From: Methanogenium sp. MK-MG
GTDB lineage: Archaea; Halobacteriota; Methanomicrobia; Methanomicrobiales; Methanomicrobiaceae
Assembly (NCBI RefSeq): GCF_009914725.1
Contig: NZ_JAAAWJ010000008.1
Span: 1 to 50,528 of the forward strand
DNA: 50,528 nucleotides
Reading direction: 5' to 3'
Positions 15,151 to 24,270 of this stretch are shown in pieces. The notes beneath the pieces were generated by a model. It saw only the letters and a program-made list of their open reading frames with translations, did not search any database and had not been told where the DNA came from. How positions within the stretch are numbered: the first letter of the stretch is position 1; every line of letters starts with the position of its first letter. A program made the translations under genes and the position numbers.

Positions 15151-15729
15151 TCATGTGCAGGGAAACTCCTCTCAGGGGCAGTTCCCTTCTCTGTGTTTGA
15201 CAAAATCAAGCACATGGATTGGGTTTGTTGGGGTCAGTGAATTGGCTATGCCATACTCCCTACATTCCCGCAAATTCATAACGAGCCAGATCCAAAATTG
15301 CTGAATTTCGACTAAAATTAAAAATGGGGCGAATTTCATTGATTGAAATAATTGTGCTCGTTAGGTGTCAAGTACGACACATAACGAGTTTGTCTATTTT
15401 CAGAATGCTGAAAATATGTCAACTAAACTGCAATCAAACTAATATGGTGGCTCTTTTTTCTCCTCATAGTTATGTGTCACCGGGAATGCAGGATACTCGT
15501 CAGTAATCTCCTTTCCCAGTGCTTGGGGGCATCTCGCCGATTTATTCCTGTAAATACTATTGGGAAGCATGTGCTCGGCACCAACTCGTGGCCATTCGTT
15601 TTTTTCGTGAAGCCCCCTCTGCGGGGCATGTCCTCGCCGTGTCGGGCCTCCAGCCACTCAACCGTTCAACAAATGCTGGCACATCTCTCCCCGTTTTTTA
15701 TGATAATCTAGGGCCAATTCTCTGAACTG
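15151..15729. other. Intergenic region downstream of the recombinase
   Basis: Apart from the palindrome at 15357-15388, no gene is recognisable. The part at 15500-15720 is more GC-rich and may be an eroded N-terminal part of the next transposase copy, but no motif can be read. Confidence 0.4.
15357..15388. repeat. Palindromic site with dif-like geometry (arm-6-arm)
   Basis: CTCGTTAGGTGTC (15357-15369) and GACACATAACGAG (15376-15388) are inverted copies matching at 12 of 13 positions. They are separated by exactly six bases, AAGTAC. Xer recombination sites have ~11-bp partly palindromic arms around a 6-bp centre. The site lies 206 bases downstream of the recombinase gene. The sequence does not match the dif consensus I remember from Pyrococcus, so the assignment rests on geometry and position only. 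A rho-independent-like terminator is the alternative; a T-rich tract follows. Confidence 0.45.
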
Positions 15730-16210
15730 TTTCATTGCCGGGGGAGATATGCTTCCGAAGATGGGTATTGATTTCATCAGATTTTGCCCGTTTCTATGTT
15801 GATCACGATTTTATTTTTGGCGGACAGGAAAACTGAGTCGGCGACTCTACGTTCTTCAGGATATCTTTGGGGCGGATACAGGGGATGATATTGGGCTGAA
15901 ACATACTTTGGCATACATCTCCGGAAGGGCCGGTTGACGCGGGTGTTATGGGTGGCTAATGTGATATTCGGTGATTTCATCACCGGGCCGGGGAAGTCAT
16001 CCGGGATATTCGTAGACAATAGAAAAAGGGCATTTCCATTTCGGAAAATAGGTGCAAGGGGTGTATGCTAGCCTGATTTGTGTTGGAACGGCGCCCTCGT
16101 TTCTCAAAATACGATTTGAGGGGGAGCAAGATCAAACAGTATCTTCATGATTTCATGGAGGTCGTTCAATCAGTCATATTTTTTGTTAAAAAATAGTTGA
16201 AGAATCCGGC
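15730..16210 (+). pseudogene. Decayed DDE transposase, copy 3
   Basis: This is the most eroded copy. Blocks resembling the other two occur in the same order: a CTGAAACATACTTTG block, CGGAAAATAGGTGCAAGGGG, and GGGGGAGCAAGATCAAACAG followed by a stretch ending GTTCAATCAGTC. No frame remains. The order of shared blocks, rather than percentage identity, is the evidence. Confidence 0.45.
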
Positions 16211-16544
16211 AGGATCTATTTTTTTCAGATCCCATTGTGTTTTGTTTTCCCCATTTATTCTCCAATAAACCATATGATGCTATATGGGCGACGAACCCCA
16301 TCTGACTATCAATGATTGCGCAGTTTGTTTATGAAATCGTATCAATTTTATCTGAGGTCGGAATTTCATCATCTGGTCTTTCGGATACTGAATAAAATTG
16401 TATTTTTGAATATAGGTTCGAAGAGACTGTGATACACAATCCCAATGGCAAGTAAATATCCCGAGCATCAAAACGCAGAGATATTTCCATTTTTGGTATT
16501 CTTCTGTGACCATTCGCTGTTTTGATTTTATCACTAATATGGAG

Positions 16545-17050
16545 AGAATGGATTTGGAGGGGCGTGAACACATGGTGAGCATGAGATTATGAGAATTCCA
16601 GATTCTTCCACACCGATGAGGAGGCCCGGAAGATCGTTGCAATGATTCCATGAATTGATCGGACAAACAGAACACCTCGACTTTATCCATCAGGTCAGCC
16701 GGAGGTTGATTTGCTGATATGCTATGTGTGATTGCCTTTGAAGATCTGAACAAGGAATGTGCAGCAGAACCACCACCTGACAAAAAGCATTGCTGATGAT
16801 GTGGCCGGAGGGATGTCAGTATCACACAGATCAAAGCAGAAGAAGCCTGTCTCTTCCAGCTGGTAATGGAGTATCTCAGGGACACATCGCAGTGGTGCTT
16901 CATATGTGGAATGATTGTCAGGAAATATTATCCGATCGTGTCTATACTTGCCCGCATTGTGGGCTTGTAATGGATCGTGACCAGAATGTGGCGATTGAGA
17001 CATACTGTGTGGCCGCAAAACCCCAGGTGTCCCTGGCTTCAGTTGGGTGA
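16545..17050 (+). pseudogene. Decayed TnpB (IS605/IS1341-type RNA-guided nuclease), C-terminal half
   Basis: Pieces in three frames reconstruct the second half of TnpB in order: ENSRFFHTDEEARKIVAMI, then HELIGQTEHLDFIHQVSRR, then VIAFEDLN (the RuvC-II E-D-L-N motif), then ITQIKAEEA, then TSQWCFICGMIVRK and SDRVYTCPHCGLVMDRDQN. The last two give the C-x-x-C...C-x-x-C zinc ribbon, with the final RuvC aspartate in DRDQN. At least four frameshifts or stops separate the pieces, and the N-terminal half is unrecognisable. No transposase tnpA is nearby. A small hairpin, GGTGA-GCAG-TCACC, sits at the stop (17046-17059). Confidence 0.75.
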
Positions 17051-17653
17051 GCAGTCACCAGGGGATGTGTGGCAGATGTTTGAGAAAAAAAGATGAAAAC
17101 CAATTTCAATCTGAAGGAATGCAGACGAGATAATGGTGGTCTGATGTTAGCAAAAAACGCTACAAAGTAATGAATGGGTAAATGGATGATCCTTCTTTCA
17201 TTTTGGTCTTCACATTTTATGTGCGTACAGTGAATCAGGTTTCATGCTCACCAATTTCATGCCATCCTGTGCGTCTTGTATTGAGACACCCCTACAGGTG
17301 TTCATATCAAACAGGGAGAAGGTGTGCACACAGTGGGCATGAGAGATGTTTCACTTCCCGGAGGATATCATTGCCTCCTGAAGAAGGGTTTTCTTAAGAA
17401 CCAGTGTGGGAGTGACATTGCTATATGAAACAACGATGTGCCTTCATCTTCTCAGATGGAAGTATTTTTGATCAGTGCTGAATTATTTTTATTCGGTGGA
17501 GAATGGATAATTAACCCACCCACAATATTATCGTTCATTTTTTCTGGCAGATTAATTTTCTGCAGGCGTATGGAGTTCATTCGTACGGATAAAACAATAT
17601 TGAAGGATATTGATTTTTATTCAGTTGTAGTAAACACAAAAAAGCGGGATAAA
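17051..17653. other. Intergenic region between the TnpB remnant and the secreted-protein gene
   Basis: No gene is recognisable on either strand. The segment includes the 3' side of the tnpB remnant and AT-rich DNA running up to the 3' end of the convergent gene at 17654. No clear terminator hairpin was found. Confidence 0.4.
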
Positions 17654-19438
17654 TTAGATTGAAAGGGAGAATGTGCAATCCTGGCCTGCATTCAGCCAGA
17701 TGCCATCTCCGGGGTTAATCGTTTCAACGAGATCATACTTTCGTGAGGTCGTATTATACCAGTATGCTGAATCAGGTATCAGGGAACCTTCCGGGACGAC
17801 TGTTGCATCTGCTATGGCGACTGGTCTGCTTAGTGAACCAACCATGTTCCAGCCTGTCTCCAGAGGCACGGTGTATGAGTTCAGGGGCACCCCGGTTGCA
17901 ATGATCTGTCCCGGTAAATTTGATGCAGCCCAGTATCCCTTTCCAGGAATGATTTCATCAACCGGAACTGTATCGTAATTTCCGGCTGTTATGTTATAGA
18001 TAAACAGCGGCGGTAAAAATCCGGGGGGGAACACCGGGGTATCGTTAACCACATCGACTGATATCATATTCCACCCTGCCTTGATATCTGTCTCCTGAGT
18101 CATGATTTCGGTGATAACAACGCTGAGCTGGTCGAGTGCCAGCATGTCATACTCTGCATCTGTACCGAGAGCATACAGCTGGTAATTTCCAGGTACGAGG
18201 GCATCTAGTTGTTCTGCGGGGATGACAATGCTGTTACCATTCCTCTCCACATCAGATATGCCGTATCCCGGTGTAATTGCAAGCGTTTTGTCAGTTGCAA
18301 ATGGTGGATAAACAGGTTCACTTGTCAGTTTTATTGCATAGGTGTAGGCACCATCGGGGCCCGGACCAAAGCTGCGGATACCATCTTCAAGAATCTGTGG
18401 CATTGCAGGTGATGATGGGATCAGATTCTGCCAGCTTGTCCGTGCTGCCTCAAGAAGATTAGTGGTATCGACGTGGACAATTGCGTCATACTGCTCGTCG
18501 GTATTCACCAGTGCGTATGACATGTTTGAGATATCTGCTATGTTGTCAAATGTGACGGTTACATCCTCGCTTACATTCTGGATGAATGTTGGTGCTGCGG
18601 TTGAACCGTTCCAGAGGATTTTACGGTCACCGTCCATGATGATGACCGGCAGGCCTCCATGGACATGGAATGTCTCATTTTCGGGGAAGTAGGCAAGCGC
18701 TGAAACCGCGTATTTTCCGTCTGTTGTTGGTCTTGGTAATGAAAGTGATCCGACCCTGTCTGTTGTGTAATCTGCGTGTGATACCACATTGTTCACATGT
18801 GTCAGGGTATCTCCGAGATTGGCGGGGTCATAGTACGGGCCGGTGGCGCCCACCTTTACGATTCCTTCATTGACCGGGCCTCCCGGGGGATCGATCCGGT
18901 AGATGATACCTTCATACTCACTGTCTGTTGCACCGGCAAAGAAGTACATCGCTTCCTGCAGGCGGAAGCAGTCACCCCAGGTGGTGAAATCCCCACTTGC
19001 TGCACTGTTATTATACTTGCCCAGTCCGATGACTCCCTCCTTTCCGGGGATTTTGGCTGCAAATGCAGGGACATAAAGGTCTGTGAAGACGTTTGTCGAA
19101 TACGCCCTGCCGATGGTCACCGTGGATGACGCCTCAGCAATGGTGATGGTCGCTCCTCCAATCGTTCCCTGTGTATCGGTAAATTCCCGTTCCACATTTC
19201 TCACAAACGGGGATGTGATGGTCTTAACTTCATTTCCGCATGAGGTTGCCTGATGAATGGACATTTCTGTCTGGTCCAGCTGCATCAGGTCATCCACTTT
19301 CAGATACTGGAAACTGGTATTGAGATACGAGTAATTTGTATCAAGCTCAACCTCGACAAAGGCTGCTGCTGCCGGACTTCCGGCAACCAATGCCAGTAAC
19401 AGGCACATTGTAATTGTTTGCTGTAATTTTACTATCAT
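17654..19438 (-). CDS. Secreted surface protein with a TIGR04279-like region and two GWN repeats
   Basis: 594 residues with a clear signal peptide (hydrophobic LLLALVAGS then PAAAAF, cleavage near residue 26). The central region contains GKYAVSALAYFPEN and GGLPVIIMDGD, typical of a methanogen extracellular domain I recall as TIGR04279. The C-terminus has two ~70-residue repeats that open with AGWNMISVDV and TGWNMVGSLS and close with IPGKGYWA and NPGDGIWL, a module common in archaeal surface proteins. No transmembrane anchor or sorting tail is visible at the C-terminus, so it may be secreted or attached non-covalently. AGGAGG is spaced six bases from the ATG. It is divergent from the gene at 19529. 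Confidence 0.75.
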   Translation of the reverse strand: MIVKLQQTITMCLLLALVAGSPAAAAFVEVELDTNYSYLNTSFQYLKVDDLMQLDQTEMSIHQATSCGNEVKTITSPFVRNVEREFTDTQGTIGGATITIAEASSTVTIGRAYSTNVFTDLYVPAFAAKIPGKEGVIGLGKYNNSAASGDFTTWGDCFRLQEAMYFFAGATDSEYEGIIYRIDPPGGPVNEGIVKVGATGPYYDPANLGDTLTHVNNVVSHADYTTDRVGSLSLPRPTTDGKYAVSALAYFPENETFHVHGGLPVIIMDGDRKILWNGSTAAPTFIQNVSEDVTVTFDNIADISNMSYALVNTDEQYDAIVHVDTTNLLEAARTSWQNLIPSSPAMPQILEDGIRSFGPGPDGAYTYAIKLTSEPVYPPFATDKTLAITPGYGISDVERNGNSIVIPAEQLDALVPGNYQLYALGTDAEYDMLALDQLSVVITEIMTQETDIKAGWNMISVDVVNDTPVFPPGFLPPLFIYNITAGNYDTVPVDEIIPGKGYWAASNLPGQIIATGVPLNSYTVPLETGWNMVGSLSRPVAIADATVVPEGSLIPDSAYWYNTTSRKYDLVETINPGDGIWLNAGQDCTFSLSI

Positions 19439-19528
19439 ATGCGTCCTCCTAACACTCTATAAATAAATAATTCTTATGGTGGCGCGTGATGCTATATATT
19501 TTTATGTTTTTATTGTGAATTATATTAA
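19439..19528. promoter_or_regulatory. Divergent promoter region of two secreted-protein genes
   Basis: The 90-base AT-rich gap carries a TATA-like GCTATATATT (19491-19500) about 30 bases before the plus-strand ATG at 19529, predicting a nearly leaderless transcript. For the minus-strand gene, AGGAGG lies at 19445-19450 and a TATA-like run (TTATTTATAG on that strand) is at 19460-19469. The two genes could be controlled together. Confidence 0.55.
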
Positions 19529-20794
19529 ATGATTCCAAGAAATGCTGTTATTTTTCTGTCTCTCCTATTCGGGATATTCATTTCCTGTATTACTGTAGCA
19601 GGGGCAGTGTCAGTTGCGATTTCTCCTGATCAGGTAGGAGAAGGTGATCAAATTTCGATATCCGTTCAGGATCTTCCTGACGCTTCATCCTTCTCCCTCC
19701 TGATTGAGGGCTACTACGATGTGGGCACCGGATCACCGTTTTCGTTTGAGGTTGCCAACCTGAATATGCCATTTTCTCTCTCCGGTGGAAGAATCATTGC
19801 ATATGCTGAAAAATCCGAATTTCTCCGTGTGAATTATCAGGAGGGATCCGGTGGTGTTATCAAGACGCTCTCAATCATATCCGACGAAAGCGGTTCCTGT
19901 ACAATTGATGAAAGTGCGTCGATTTCAGCCGGTGTCTACAATAAACTCTGGCTTGAAGGTATGACGATGGATGAAGCAACCGTGAAAAGCCGTCTGAACC
20001 TTGTCGGCACCAAGACCGGGCCCGAGGACTCGTCAATTACTTTTAATGTGAGGGGAATTGATGCGGGAACACTTCTTATTGTTGTGAGTATTGACGGCGG
20101 AGCATACGTGATGAGCAAAGATATCACGCTGGGATCCGGTTCATCACATACTCCTGTCCCCACGACTGAGGTTCCTACCTCCACTCCTACCTCCACTCCC
20201 ATTCCGCATTCATCCGGGTCTGATAACGACGACAGTGATATTCCGACAACAGCGCCAACGCCAACGCAGACAGAAGTTTCCGGTGAGTCCTCAATATCTT
20301 CCATCGGTAAAGATGTGACCTTCTCTCCGGCTAAAGCGAGCACTGCCATGCTGATGCTTGCATCGGCCGCTGATGTTCCTGATGACTGGAAAACAGCAGG
20401 GGATGCATACTCATTGATATTTACCGGGGATTATGCAGGCAATTCAGGAACGATTGTTTTTACGATTCCATCCTCAATGGAAAAGACTGATGATCTCCAT
20501 TCATTCTTCATTGCACGGTATATCGGGGGAAGCTGGACCATCATGCCCAGTGAAGTCATTGGAGGCAGTCAGGTGCGGGCCTCTGTGCCGGGACAGGGTA
20601 CCTATGCACTGATGTATTATTCTTCAGATGATGCGGGTACTTCAACCCGGACACTGGTCCCGACACAGGGAACGGTTCCCACTGCGTCGTCAGCCACTGC
20701 AACTCCTGAACCTGCTGCAACACAGACGCCGCTGCCTATGATAGGACTTGTGGCAGGTATTGGAATGGCAGCAGTCTGTATGCGGCGTATCTGA
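19529..20794 (+). CDS. DUF3821-like secreted protein with a C-terminal membrane anchor
   Basis: 421 residues. A signal peptide (NAVIFLSLLFGIFISCITVAG) is followed by VSVAISPDQVGEGDQISISV, resembling the start of DUF3821 domains of Methanomicrobiales surface proteins. A low-complexity T/P/S/D linker follows (~210-255), then a domain (~260-375) with VTFSPAKASTAMLML and GTYALMYY, similar to the module preceding archaeosortase signals. The tail is TQTPLPMIGLVAG, a hydrophobic stretch and MRRI, i.e. an anchor with basic end as in CTERM sorting signals, although the exact tripeptide class is not clear. It is probably a glycosylated cell-surface protein. Confidence 0.7.
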   Translation: MIPRNAVIFLSLLFGIFISCITVAGAVSVAISPDQVGEGDQISISVQDLPDASSFSLLIEGYYDVGTGSPFSFEVANLNMPFSLSGGRIIAYAEKSEFLRVNYQEGSGGVIKTLSIISDESGSCTIDESASISAGVYNKLWLEGMTMDEATVKSRLNLVGTKTGPEDSSITFNVRGIDAGTLLIVVSIDGGAYVMSKDITLGSGSSHTPVPTTEVPTSTPTSTPIPHSSGSDNDDSDIPTTAPTPTQTEVSGESSISSIGKDVTFSPAKASTAMLMLASAADVPDDWKTAGDAYSLIFTGDYAGNSGTIVFTIPSSMEKTDDLHSFFIARYIGGSWTIMPSEVIGGSQVRASVPGQGTYALMYYSSDDAGTSTRTLVPTQGTVPTASSATATPEPAATQTPLPMIGLVAGIGMAAVCMRRI

Positions 20795-20819
20795 ACATTT
20801 TCTCTTTTTTTGGATATTT

Positions 20820-21812
20820 ATGGCAAAATCCTTGACAACAGAAGATCTCTATACGGCCTTTGGAACAGGCATCTGGTTTCGCGATCTCGCAGGAATCCTG
20901 ATCTGGCTGGGCATTGCGGTTCTGACAATATATGTACCGTATCTGAATGAAAGTCCGCTGAGGATTATATTTGCCCTTCCGGTAGTGCTCTTTATTCCCG
21001 GATATGCACTCATCGCAGCATTGTTCCCCGGAAAAGAAGAGATAGATACGCTTGAACGAACCGCACTCTCATTTGGACTTTCAATAGCTGTGGTACCATT
21101 GATTGGGCTTGCGCTGAATTATACGCCGTGGGGAATACGACTGGATCCGATTGTTATCTCCCTGTCCGTCTTCACGGTAATGATGGTGCTGGTCGCCCAT
21201 TACCGCCGCGCCATGCTGGGCCGGGAAGAGCGGTTTTCCCTGCCGGTACGGGAATGGTATGATGAGGCAAGAACCGAACTTTTCTCTGAAGACCAGAGTT
21301 CACTTGACCGTGCCCTCTCGTATATCCTCATCATTGCCATCCTCGCTGCCGTTATCACCACCGTATTTGTGATCGTTGTGCCGAAGGAGGGTGAGCACTT
21401 CACGGAATTTTATATTCTGGGAGAAGAAGGGATGGCAGCGGATTACCCCGATCGGTTTCCCGCGGGCACACCGCAGCAGGCGATCATCGGAGTCGGAAAT
21501 CATGAATACGCACCGGTGAACTATGTCATTGAGACCTGGGCAATGAACCAGACCTGGATTGCTGAAGAAAACCGATCAGAAATCTATTCAATGGGACTAT
21601 TGGATCGGATTCCGGTAGCAGTGATGCACAATGAGACTGCTGAGATTCCCTACAACTTTACCGTAACCGATGTTGGAGCAAACAGAATTCAGTTCCTGCT
21701 CTTCATGGATATGGTGCCTGACGATTCTGTGTCAGGCGCCAAACGGGTCAATGCGTCGTACCGGGACCTCCATCTCTGGGTGGATGTGCGTCCTCCATAC
21801 GACCAAAGGTAA
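20820..21812 (+). CDS. DUF1616-domain membrane protein
   Basis: About 330 residues. Four hydrophobic segments fill the first ~140 residues (AGILIWLGIAVLTIYVPYL, IIFALPVVLFIPGYALIAAL, ALSFGLSIAVVPLIGLAL and the next), and a fifth lies near residue 175 (YILIIAILAAVITTVF). The C-terminal half is extracytoplasmic, with NHEYAPVNYVIETWA and several N-x-T/S sites. This is the DUF1616 architecture, widespread in methanogens, often near envelope and glycosylation genes, and of unknown function. The ATG at 20820 is preferred; earlier in-frame codons overlap the preceding gene. Its end overlaps a convergent gene by 65 bases. Confidence 0.8.
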   Translation: MAKSLTTEDLYTAFGTGIWFRDLAGILIWLGIAVLTIYVPYLNESPLRIIFALPVVLFIPGYALIAALFPGKEEIDTLERTALSFGLSIAVVPLIGLALNYTPWGIRLDPIVISLSVFTVMMVLVAHYRRAMLGREERFSLPVREWYDEARTELFSEDQSSLDRALSYILIIAILAAVITTVFVIVVPKEGEHFTEFYILGEEGMAADYPDRFPAGTPQQAIIGVGNHEYAPVNYVIETWAMNQTWIAEENRSEIYSMGLLDRIPVAVMHNETAEIPYNFTVTDVGANRIQFLLFMDMVPDDSVSGAKRVNASYRDLHLWVDVRPPYDQR

Positions 21813-22551
21813 GTATCATCTCATTTTTTTCAGGTGAGGGAGCGATTCCCTCAATTTTCCACACCATCCCGGTTCCCGCAGCAAGGATGCACCCTGCAAG
21901 GCTGCAGGGAGGGCAGGGAGCAATTTCACAGATCTTCAGAGACTCAGACCGTACCTGTTCACACGCTGCGGTAAACCTGAATCCTGAGAATCTGACAACG
22001 ATGTTCTCCCCTTCTTCTGTCACCTCTACATCTTCTGCTGCATGTACCAGATCACGTTCTGTTTCTGAAATGGCCGTGCAGATGTCAGTGATCTCGTGGG
22101 GGATTTGCAGTTCACCGGAACGGCGAAGTTTCTCCATTACCGGCATCCCGGAAGGCACTGAAAAGATTCCTCCTGTTTCCGGTTCTGGCACAATTACTGT
22201 GGGACCCGGTTTTGGTATTCTTTGGGTAGCGTCTGCCGGATTGAACTGGCGTACCGTGTCCCCATCCGGAATGAAATGTGCCGGGCCTGAAGCCCCCAGT
22301 TCAGCCACAACCTGGGCGTAGCTGATCATAAGGCCTGTTGAAAAGAGTGATGCCACATCTGCCGGAATACCTTCCTCTGGTCGTGTGACCATCAGGAATA
22401 CTGCGCCAAAAAAGCAGGCGCATGATGCAACAACCAGGGTTGCTGCGGGCAGATCTGTTCTTCCGGAGATAAACACCGGAACAATCAGAAATAGTGCAAT
22501 TACGATCAGAAGTATCGGTGACTGATATTCTTTGGAAATGATGTTATTCAT
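21748..22551 (-). CDS. Membrane protein of unknown function, last gene of the MoxR operon
   Basis: 267 residues. Two transmembrane segments lie at about residues 11-30 and 36-57; the rest is probably cytoplasmic. The region after ~140 (EITDICTAISETERDLVHAAEDVEV) is helical and is followed by a segment with several cysteines, including ICEIAPCPPCSLAGCILA, a hydrophobic loop that resembles part of a roadblock-like or membrane-binding fold. I cannot assign a family. It overlaps the upstream gene by 8 bases, so it is part of the operon, and the convergent DUF1616 gene by 65. Confidence 0.65.
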   Translation of the reverse strand: MNNIISKEYQSPILLIVIALFLIVPVFISGRTDLPAATLVVASCACFFGAVFLMVTRPEEGIPADVASLFSTGLMISYAQVVAELGASGPAHFIPDGDTVRQFNPADATQRIPKPGPTVIVPEPETGGIFSVPSGMPVMEKLRRSGELQIPHEITDICTAISETERDLVHAAEDVEVTEEGENIVVRFSGFRFTAACEQVRSESLKICEIAPCPPCSLAGCILAAGTGMVWKIEGIAPSPEKNEMILTFGRMEDAHPPRDGGPGTTH

Positions 22552-22990
22552 CTGAATTACTCCTCATTGCCCGTGATATCGCTTCTTCCCGGGCATACCC
22601 TGAAATGACAAGAATTGCGCAGAGAATTACAAGCCCTGCAGTCCACCATCCGGTATGATGCATCTGCTGTGCTGCTGCAGCCAGAATGGCGAGAGAGATG
22701 GTGGTTGCAATAAGCAGTTTCATTCGTGTATTCCCTGCAACCGCAGCAAAGAGGCTGACTTCGCAGACGACAGCTGCGATATATGAACCACAGGCAGCTC
22801 CATAAACCAGCAGTTGACCGGCAGCCAGGATATACAGGGCGGTGTTCTCTCTTTTCCCCAGAACGGTTATCGCAGCCAGGATCACACTCCCCGGGATGAT
22901 TATTTCCATGATTCCCCCAAAGGCAAGAGAGATTATGGCACCAAGAATTGCGATGCAGATACATCCTGTTCTCCATCGGCCGGACGTCAT
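22544..22990 (-). CDS. Small polytopic membrane protein of the MoxR operon
   Basis: 148 residues with four or five hydrophobic segments and very short loops (for example TGCICIAILGAIISLAFGG and ALYILAAGQLLVYGAACGS). No known domain is recognised. The start overlaps the stop of the DUF58 gene (ATGA), and the end overlaps the next gene by 8 bases, so translation is coupled. Similar small membrane proteins accompany MoxR-DUF58 operons in other methanogens (inference from context). Confidence 0.65.
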   Translation of the reverse strand: MTSGRWRTGCICIAILGAIISLAFGGIMEIIIPGSVILAAITVLGKRENTALYILAAGQLLVYGAACGSYIAAVVCEVSLFAAVAGNTRMKLLIATTISLAILAAAAQQMHHTGWWTAGLVILCAILVISGYAREEAISRAMRSNSDE

Positions 22991-24267
22991 GGTATCACCT
23001 CAAGTGAGCCTGCATTAAAGAACTCTGCAACTTTTCTGATATCTTCTCCGAATGATTCCTTTGGGAGAAATATCCTCACCTGGCGGTGCAATGCATACGC
23101 GGCGGTTGCCATGGCCCAGATGTGGCTGAGATCCCCTGTTCCGGTGGTATAACATTGAATTTCTGTATCGTGGGATGATGCCAGTACACGGTACATCGTC
23201 TCCTCAAATCTGATCTGGTCTGCTGACCTGCTGTATGTCTCAACAGCTGTCTGTGCCATAGTGGTCAGAGGCATTTGTCCTCCTGCAGCCCGCATCCGTA
23301 TTGCAAGCATTACCGGAGAATACGCCCGATAGAGTGAGTGTATGCGTTTTTTTGGAGTGAGTATACCGGAGAGTTCATGAAGAATATCAGCACCCGGAAC
23401 AATATCCATCATTGCTACAATCTCGCATCCTGCCAGAACAACTATCAGGGAAGATTCACGCCGGTCCTGTATCTCTGCAATTCTTTGGATGACTGCCTTT
23501 CGTACACCGGAAAAAATCTCTTCAGTAACAACTGTCGTATCATCAGGGAGATCAACAACCAGTGTTGCCGTCCCCCCTTCAATACCGGCATATTCACGCA
23601 CATATGTTGTTCCGTATTTGGCCGTCATCTTCCAGTCAATGGCCCGTATATTATCCCCCTGCCGAAATTCACGGAATGAACGGACACCGCTGCTTTTCAT
23701 AGGTGTCCTGCGCATTGTCTCCTTGTCACTGTATCCTCCCGAACCTTCGTATCCCGGCCCTTTTTCCGGAAATGCAAAGAGGGCCGGACCCTGCAGTGGA
23801 GAATTCTGAATCGAAACCCCGATAGTAAAGAAGGCATCCGAACAGCGGAGGATGACCCCGCCAGGATGAATGGTGCCATGGGCGAGAAGCCGGAAGGAAT
23901 ACTGCAGTGTGCAGGTTCCGTCCTCATCGGAGATGATGCCCCTCGTTTCCCCTATGATGTCTGTGGCAGAATCCGGAAGAATATCCTCTGCTTCCAGGCA
24001 ATATCCGGGCAGAACCTGGCTGCTGAGGGTCGTTGTCATGTGTATCCGGGTACCTGAACGGGAAAAACGCTCTTTCGTCTGTCTCTCTCCCGTCAGGTGG
24101 TGCGCTGCATTCCGGGCAGCAGAGATGCTCGTGTGCAGGGAAAGGAGGAGAAATAGCCATACGGCACCTCCTGCGAAGAAAAATGACGGGTCATCGAAGA
24201 TCCATGCAGATACCAAAAATGCTCCGCCAAGGAGCATTACTGCCCTGCAGAGACGGGTTGGCTGCAC
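22987..24267 (-). CDS. DUF58-domain protein
   Basis: 426 residues. Two transmembrane segments at residues ~10-25 and 28-45 anchor it. The DUF58 signature REFRQGDNIRAIDW followed by KMTAKYGTTYVREY is at about residues 200-225, and a VWA-like fold follows (TATLVVDLPDD, then SLIVVLAG). DUF58 proteins pair with MoxR ATPases, which are thought to remodel or insert metal into partner complexes at the membrane. Three bases separate it from the moxR gene upstream. Confidence 0.88.
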   Translation of the reverse strand: MQPTRLCRAVMLLGGAFLVSAWIFDDPSFFFAGGAVWLFLLLSLHTSISAARNAAHHLTGERQTKERFSRSGTRIHMTTTLSSQVLPGYCLEAEDILPDSATDIIGETRGIISDEDGTCTLQYSFRLLAHGTIHPGGVILRCSDAFFTIGVSIQNSPLQGPALFAFPEKGPGYEGSGGYSDKETMRRTPMKSSGVRSFREFRQGDNIRAIDWKMTAKYGTTYVREYAGIEGGTATLVVDLPDDTTVVTEEIFSGVRKAVIQRIAEIQDRRESSLIVVLAGCEIVAMMDIVPGADILHELSGILTPKKRIHSLYRAYSPVMLAIRMRAAGGQMPLTTMAQTAVETYSRSADQIRFEETMYRVLASSHDTEIQCYTTGTGDLSHIWAMATAAYALHRQVRIFLPKESFGEDIRKVAEFFNAGSLEVIP

Positions 24268-24270
24268 GTC

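Noticed and set aside
16280-16903. 207-codon minus-strand frame in the IS graveyard
   Set aside because: The plus strand over the second half of the same span encodes readable TnpB pieces, so the minus frame is its shadow; the first half shows no family features.
20150-20290. Direct repeats in the PTSTPTSTP stretch as a possible recombination or CRISPR-like array
   Set aside because: They are codon-level low complexity of a Thr/Pro/Ser linker in a surface protein, with irregular spacing.
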